A DNA stretch of 10,056 nucleotides from contig QUTJ01031148.1 of assembly GCA_003573635.1 (NCBI GenBank), positions 1-10,056 of the forward strand. The letters are read 5' to 3'. Position numbers and translations under genes: made by a program. The notes under the pieces are model-generated. The model saw only the letters and a list, made by a program, of their open reading frames with translations, was not told the origin of the DNA and did no database searches. This DNA comes from Goniomonas avonlea (Eukaryota > Cryptophyceae > Goniomonadida > Goniomonadaceae). Shown piece by piece: positions 5,560 to 10,056 of the stretch. Numbering within the stretch: position 1 is the first letter of the stretch; every line of letters begins with the position of its first letter.

Positions 5560-8500
5560 ATGCCGCGCAAGCGCTCCCGCACATCTGAGGCCGATGAGCC
5601 GCAGGCCGAAGAGGTGAAGTGTACGACAGGACGCTCAAAGCTGGAAGAACGGTGCCTCAAGCAATTACGGGCTGCTCACGATGCTTTCGCTGCCAACAGC
5701 GCGGACACTGGGGTGTGGGAACAGACCGAATTGCCAAGGTAGATCACAGGTTGTGTTGTTGGTGACTGAACCGTGCTGTAGCCATAAACTTAAGGTTGGG
5801 GTAAAGACGTGCGATGATTACAAGCTGGTGATGCATCTTCCAGCTCCAGCTCCTGCTGGGGCCTCGAGAAAATCCGGTGTCAGCACCAAGGTCACCCCGC
5901 GTAGCCAAATGCCCGCGCCTGCCGCGAAGAGCAACAAACCAGCGCTACAGTCGGAGGAGGTTGCGCTTATTCAGAGAGCTGAGGCAGCGTCGCATTCGGA
6001 GAGAGGGCGCAAGGGTCCCCCGCCCAGCTCAACCGCGCTCATGGTTCGGAAGACTCCAAACCTCCCGAAACCAGAGTGGCACGCGCCTTGGAAGCTCATG
6101 CGGGTTCGTGCTAGCACCATGTTACAAGTTTCTCAGCACTCATTAAAACTTTCTGTAGGTTATCAGCGGGCACAATGGTTGGGTTCGTGCTGTTGCGGTG
6201 GATGTTGCGAACGAGTGGTTCGCGACTGGCGCTGCTGATCGAACAATTAAGGTCGTGTGCGCGACCTGTTTCCCTGAGCATGTTGACTGTGCGGTTCTTT
6301 GGTTCTGACCATGACCGCAGATTTGGGATCTTGCCTCTGGTGAGCTGAAACTCACCCTGACGGGCCATATCAGCACGATCCGTGGCATTGCAATCAGTAA
6401 CCGACATCCATACCTCTTCACATGCGCCGAGGACAAGATGGTTAAATGTACGAGCGCATAGCCACTCGCACCCGTGGCTCACTTTTCCCAGGTTGGGACT
6501 TGGAACAAAACAAAGTCATTCGCCATTATCATGGACATCTCAGTGGAGTCTACTGCATGGCGTTGCATCCGACTTTGGATATTTTGGTCACGGGAGGACG
6601 TGATTCGTGTGCCAGGGTGGGACCGAATTTCTTGATGGTCTCGTTGTGTTCTAACAATCGAGGCACAGGTGTGGGATGTGCGAACGAAGCATCAGGTGCA
6701 TTGTCTCAGTGGGCACAAAGACACCGTCGGCTCGCTCATGGCTGGGGCCACGAATCCACAGGTCCCAACAGCACTTGCCCCAAAGATTTGACAATTCACT
6801 TGCCCCCAGGTCACCACCGGTTCGATGGACTCCACCGTGAAGCTGTGGGATTTGCGACAGGGACAGTGCTACACTACTCTCACGCACCACAAGAAGGCGA
6901 TCCGAGGCATGGTCCACCACCCCAACTTGCGCACATTCGCGACCGCTTCTGCCGACAATATTAAACAGTGGATGGCGCCGCAGGGCGAGTTTGTGCGCAA
7001 CATGTCCGGACACAGCGCGCTCATCAACGCTGTTGCTGCTAATGCCGATGGCGTTTTGGCATCGTGCGGTGAGATCTGTCATGCACTTGTATCTCAGGGT
7101 CCAGAGTGTAGCGAATGACACGCACTTCCAACGCGCACGCACCCGAGCACATGCACGAAGTCACTCAACACACGACATCTTTGTTTGATTATGTCCACCG
7201 TTTGTTCTTTGACACCAACCCGACACCGGGGTGCTATGCTTATGGTGTGTTCCGTCGTGTAAACTGATTTTGTCTGTGTAGGTGACAATGGGTCGATGCA
7301 TTTCTGGGATTGGAAGACGGCGCATTGCTTTGACCAGCACCAGACACGGTGCGATTGTTATGGGTGATGTCGGGTTTCGAGACCAGGCCCAAGAAGCTCA
7401 CCTCCGTGACCATCTCGCACACCAAGATTAGATCTCTCCTCCAAGGGCCCAACCGCGTTTCTGCATACAGTTTCAGACCTAGGTCTCTCCTCCAGGGGCC
7501 CAACCGCCTTTCTGAATACAGTTGCAGACCTATATCTCTCTCCTCCAAGGCTCCAACCGCGTTCCTGCAGACAGTTTCAGATCGAGGTCTCAAGGCTCCA
7601 ACCGCGTTCCTGCATACAGTTTCAGACCTAGGTCTCAAGGCTCCAACCGCGTTTCTGCATACGTTTCAGACCTCGGTCTCTCCTCCAAGGGCCCAACCGC
7701 GTTTCTGCATACAGTTGCAGACCTACGTCTCTCCTCCAAGGCTCCAACCACGTTTCTGCATACAGTTTCAGACCTCGGTCTCTCCTCCAAGGCTCCAACC
7801 GCGTTTCTGCATGCAGTTTCAGACCTAGGTCTCTCCTCTAAGGTTCCTCCCTCTCCCTCTCGCACCCTGAACCGTGAATTTTGCCTGCCTTGACCCGACT
7901 CACACCGCGTGGTCGCAGTGTGCAGCCTGGCTCCCTGGACTCCGAAGCAGGCATCTTCTGTGCGTCGTTCGATCACACTGGGAGTCGCCTCATCACCGGC
8001 GAGGCTGACAAGACCATCAAAATCTGGAAGGAGGATCCGGATGCGGTGTGTGATTGCTACCTAGTCTCCCCTGCTCGCAGACCTGCGCGTGTGAGAGGTT
8101 GTGTCTCTCGTCTTGCCTTGTGTCTCTGAGAGACAGAGTGATTCCCGAAGTCCCCCCCCCCTCGTGCTAGCGTTCGTTGGTCCCGTTCCGCCACTGGTTG
8201 GTTGGTTCCGTTTTCTCAAATACTTTTCCTTTTAGAATGTGGCGTCGTTTGCCACCCCGCCCGCCGATACTCTCCTCTCGCTTGCTCTCCTCCTGCTTAC
8301 TCTCCACTCGCTCACTCTCCTGCTTACTCTCCTCTCGCTTGCTCTCCCAGTATGAAACAGTCAGCACTCGGCATTCGGCATGGCAGGAATGTCCTTGGTC
8401 CCAGATACTCGGCAGGATACTCGACACGCCAACACGTGTGACACGAAAGATTTATGCCTTGCAGGAAGAAATGTGTCTGCGATGAAATGTTTGGGGAACA

Positions 8501-8719
8501 CTGATACACCTTGACGGTGTCCGTTTCACTATGCGAACAAAAGTCATTTTAGATGGCGGTTCAGAAGAGCGTAGTGGCTGATTGGGCACGATGTGCCTGA
8601 TACTGGGCAGTTTTTCCGATTTTCTTTGCTGTCAAATCCTGACATCTACTCGACAGACGCCCGAGACCCATCCCGTCAAATATAAGGCCCCTGCTCCAGG
8701 GAGTGAGAAGCGCTACTAG
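5560..8719 (+). CDS. PLRG1: Pleiotropic regulator 1 (PLRG1/PRL1/Prp46), spliceosomal WD40 protein, complete spliced gene
   Basis: Ten exons: 5560-5738, 5782-6103, 6159-6251, 6321-6447, 6492-6616, 6669-6761, 6810-7068, 7282-7348, 7919-8045, 8657-8719 (TAG). All nine phases match and give 484 residues (human about 514). The N-terminal part has SHKLKVGVK and YKLVMHLP, like the family's SHKRK and LHMP segments, then a low-complexity linker and the signature [14 protein letters not shown] just before the propeller. Seven WD repeats follow: [76 protein letters not shown], and [13 protein letters not shown] to [10 protein letters not shown]. The tail [10 protein letters not shown] ends in EKRY. The family belongs to the Prp19/NineTeen complex and acts in spliceosome activation in the nucleus. 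Two WDxR motifs ([14 protein letters not shown]) match the DDB1-binding box through which plant PRL1 joins CUL4 ligases. The last two introns are long (570 and 611 nt) and repeat-filled. Confidence 0.96.
7433..7829. repeat. 51-bp minisatellite, eight copies, inside PLRG1 intron 8
   Basis: Units start at 7433, 7484, 7537, 7588, 7633, 7677, 7728 and 7779. They are 44-53 bp, mostly 51, with a partial ninth to about 7845. The core is a ctctcctccaagg segment, then ccaaccgcgtttctgcatac and agtttcagacctaggt. Two short units lack part of the tctcctcc segment and one has lost bases near gcatac. Copies alternate between gggccc and ggctcc in the middle, which suggests duplication of pairs. The array makes up most of the 570-nt intron and supplies pyrimidine-rich, AG-containing sequence. 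The continuous plus-strand frame through it (17 codons per unit) is a by-product of the period, since flanking WD40 exons join cleanly without it. Confidence 0.93.
8269..8350. repeat. Imperfect 25-30 bp pyrimidine-rich tandem repeat in PLRG1 intron 9
   Basis: Three units begin actctcc at 8269, 8299 and 8326, each built from ctctcctctcgcttg-like blocks. The last ends in CTCTCCCAG, a strong-looking 3' splice site. It lies 306 nt before the true terminal acceptor at 8656. A run of nine or so C bases at 8152-8161 is also in this intron. Confidence 0.8.
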
Positions 8720-8814
8720 ATCCCTCGTGACATGCATCCGACGTGACTCGATGCGGTGCAAGCCAGCGACTCGACGTATTGTGAGATCTCACGCTCCACG
8801 ATGCAGTCTCAGGC

Positions 8815-9061
8815 AACCCGTCGTTTGGTTGTTGGTATGCCTCGCAAGCTGAGGCGGTCGCCACGCTACTCGGCCGTTAGGTTGTTGGTATGACTTTCAC
8901 GCTCCTCGCAAGCTCAGGCGGTCGCACTTCGACGCTACTCGGTCGTGAGGTTGTTGCTATGACTGAGCGAGGCGTTCCACGCTACTCTGTCGTTAGGTTG
9001 TTGCTATCGCAAGCTCGGGCGGTCGGACTTCCACGCTCCCCGGTCGTTAGGCTGTTGGGAC
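8815..9061. repeat. Composite degenerate repeat of two alternating motifs
   Basis: Motif A (about 20 bp, ctcgcaagctcaggcggtcg) occurs at 8841-8860, 8905-8924 and 9007-9025. Motif B (about 30 bp, starting acgctactcggtcgttagg and running into ttgttgctatga) occurs at 8863-8893, 8932-8962, 8979-9007 and 9033-9060, with a partial copy near 8820-8838. Spacing is irregular because one unit lacks motif A, so the array looks old or rearranged. Confidence 0.82.
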
Positions 9062-9082
9062 GACCCGCTCCTCGATCGTGAG

Positions 9083-9209
9083 GTCGCTGGCGGGATAAGG
9101 TTTCACACTATCGGTTGCTGGATCATGGGGCATTCTGACACTACCAGTGCCAGTCGCTGGCGGGATAAGGTTTCACACTCCTCGGTTGCCGGTCTGACAC
9201 TGCCAGTAT
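9083..9209. repeat. Direct duplication, two copies with 27 identical bases
   Basis: A 27-bp stretch beginning gtcgctggcgggataagg is identical at 9083-9109 and 9153-9179. Each copy continues with a tcggttgc-like segment and tctgacact-ccagt, but the second lacks about a dozen bases (the atcatggggcat part). The 70-bp unit follows directly on the composite repeat. Confidence 0.85.
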
Positions 9210-9350
9210 GAATCCACGTCAGTGGAGCAGCGCGCAGCATCCCAATGTCGCGCCCTAAATGCTGCTTGCTTTGCCGGCTCCGTTGACTCCACAATGTGAA
9301 CTTATGAAATACAAATGAGGAACTGACCTTTTGGGTGACTTGAGCGTCCC

Positions 9351-9431
9351 GCCATACTCCCCATATCTGCTCACCACGCCATACTCCCCATATCTGCTCA
9401 CCACGCCATACTCCCCATATCTGCTCACCAC
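9351..9431. repeat. 27-bp tandem repeat, three identical copies
   Basis: Three perfect copies (9351-9377, 9378-9404, 9405-9431) begin gccatactccccatatctgc. Fragments with the shared piece cgccatac recur to about 9517. Being identical, the copies look recently duplicated. The open frame across them (nine codons per unit) has no homology that I recognise and lies in low-complexity sequence. Confidence 0.92.
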
Positions 9432-9615
9432 GCCACTTCCTTCCTCGGATTACTTACTCCCCTTACCGTACTCCCCACGCCATACTCGGATTTCACTCAC
9501 TAGATCCCCACGCCATACATATGTTACTCGGATTAGAACTTGCTCCTTGCCGTGAAACGTGATCGTGACGAGTCATTAAGCGTACGAGGGATAAATCGCG
9601 CGGAGATGTGGTTGA

Positions 9616-9860
9616 ATCGACTCTTTCCCTCCTTACCTGTCCCGAGAGTCCCCTCGCGCCTACCTCATTTTCGCTGCTTCCCCTAGCCGCCCATGCCGCC
9701 TGTTTTCTGTACTCGCAGCTCCCGTCACAGGCCTGTTGCAGCCACTCCCTCTCTCACCGCCTTCTCCCCTCCCTCTCACCCTTCTCTGCGCAGGCAGTCG
9801 CTCCCCTCTCTCACCGCCCTCTCTCCCCTCCCCTCTCTCATACGTCAAGCTCGTCTTTGG
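9616..9860. repeat. Pyrimidine-rich low-complexity stretch
   Basis: Repeated cccctctctcaccgcc-type blocks make the plus strand strongly C/T-rich. Just after it, tcaagctcgtctttgg and tcaagcccgtcttttg (about 9846 and 9878) are near-copies. It could be promoter or leader sequence of a gene starting at the window edge. Confidence 0.65.
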
Positions 9861-9941
9861 ACGCTCCGCCTCCATACATCAAGCCCGTCTTTTGCGGTGA
9901 AGATCGCGCATGCATCACACACGCGAAGTTCAAGAATTCAG

Positions 9942-10056
9942 GTGTATTTTTGTGTCACAACACCTGATCTGCGCTGTTGGCGATACGCAGAGGCCTCTCA
10001 TCCAATGTCGAGACCACCGCGGGAGCCACCCAGGCGGATTCCACTCAAGGTGGCGG
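9942..10056 (+). CDS. Possible start of a gene running off the window
   Basis: A 49-nt segment (9942-9990) begins GTGTAT and ends TACGCAG, matching the short-intron length class of this region. A possible exon runs from 9991 to the edge. Its frame from the ATG at 10005 is open (MSRPPREPPRRIPLKVA, basic and proline-rich). A second frame is also open, so the choice is not secure. A preceding exon would end at 9941 (reading ITHAKFKNS). No domain is recognisable. It could also be chance open sequence. Confidence 0.25.
   Translation, partial: MYFCVTTPDLRCWRYAEASHPMSRPPREPPRRIPLKVA

Larger units (their letters stand above)
8720..9900. other. Repeat-rich non-coding region downstream of PLRG1
   Basis: About 1.2 kb with no exon I can support on either strand. 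It holds a composite repeat (8815-9061), a direct duplication (9083-9209), a 27-bp tandem array (9351-9431) and a pyrimidine-rich stretch (9616-9860). The PLRG1 3' end must lie in the first part; no perfect AATAAA is present within 300 nt of its stop. Confidence 0.6.

Noticed and set aside
7349-7828. 159-codon repetitive protein with 17-residue units
   Set aside because: It is the in-frame reading of a 51-bp minisatellite within an intron; the flanking WD40 exons join in phase (CG|T) without it.
8815-9431. CRISPR-like array
   Set aside because: The units are direct tandem or composite repeats without regular unique spacers, repeats vary in length, and the genome is eukaryotic.
9608-9967. 119-codon plus-strand frame through the pyrimidine-rich stretch
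   Set aside because: It is low-complexity serine, proline and leucine repeats with no ATG-anchored or domain evidence; only its last 60 nt might belong to an exon.

Overview
This is a draft-assembly fragment (three ambiguous bases at 1375, 1434 and 1724) of a GC-rich, intron-rich eukaryotic nuclear genome, almost certainly from a single-celled organism. Genes are close together, introns are short (mostly 40-55 nt, GT-AG) and nothing suggests bacterial organisation. A PDZ domain beside a Ly6/uPAR-like secreted protein would suit a unicellular holozoan such as a choanoflagellate. An amoebozoan such as Acanthamoeba is also possible, and the sequence alone does not settle it.

Layout. 39-464 (+) holds the last two exons of a PDZ-domain gene. 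465-1255 is non-coding, with a 51-bp minisatellite and a CT/GA inverted tract. 1256-2608 (-) is an intronless gene for a 450-residue cysteine-rich protein with a signal peptide, a Ly6-like module and a probable GPI-anchor tail. It is divergent from 2844-3179 (+), a 111-residue secreted cysteine-rich protein with a furin-type site. 3517-5448 (-) is a complete 11- or 12-exon gene for an ATXR2-like MYND/SET histone methyltransferase. 111 bp away and head to head lies a complete 10-exon gene at 5560-8719 (+) for the spliceosomal WD40 protein PLRG1/PRL1/Prp46. 8720-9900 is repeat-rich and has no gene I can support. The right edge may hold the first exons of another gene.

How the genes relate. The SET and PLRG1 genes share one very short promoter interval containing a perfect 13-bp palindrome, so co-regulation of a chromatin modifier and a splicing factor is plausible (inference). 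The two secreted-protein genes also share a 235-bp divergent promoter region. I rebuilt both multi-exon genes by joining exons whose phases match and whose products follow the known families, including the short terminal PLRG1 exon beyond a 611-nt intron. I found no mobile element, RNA gene, CRISPR array or obviously new multi-gene system. The notable features are in gene architecture: introns lengthening toward the 3' ends, tandem NAGNAG acceptors, a probable 45-nt stop-free intron, and minisatellites inside and between genes.
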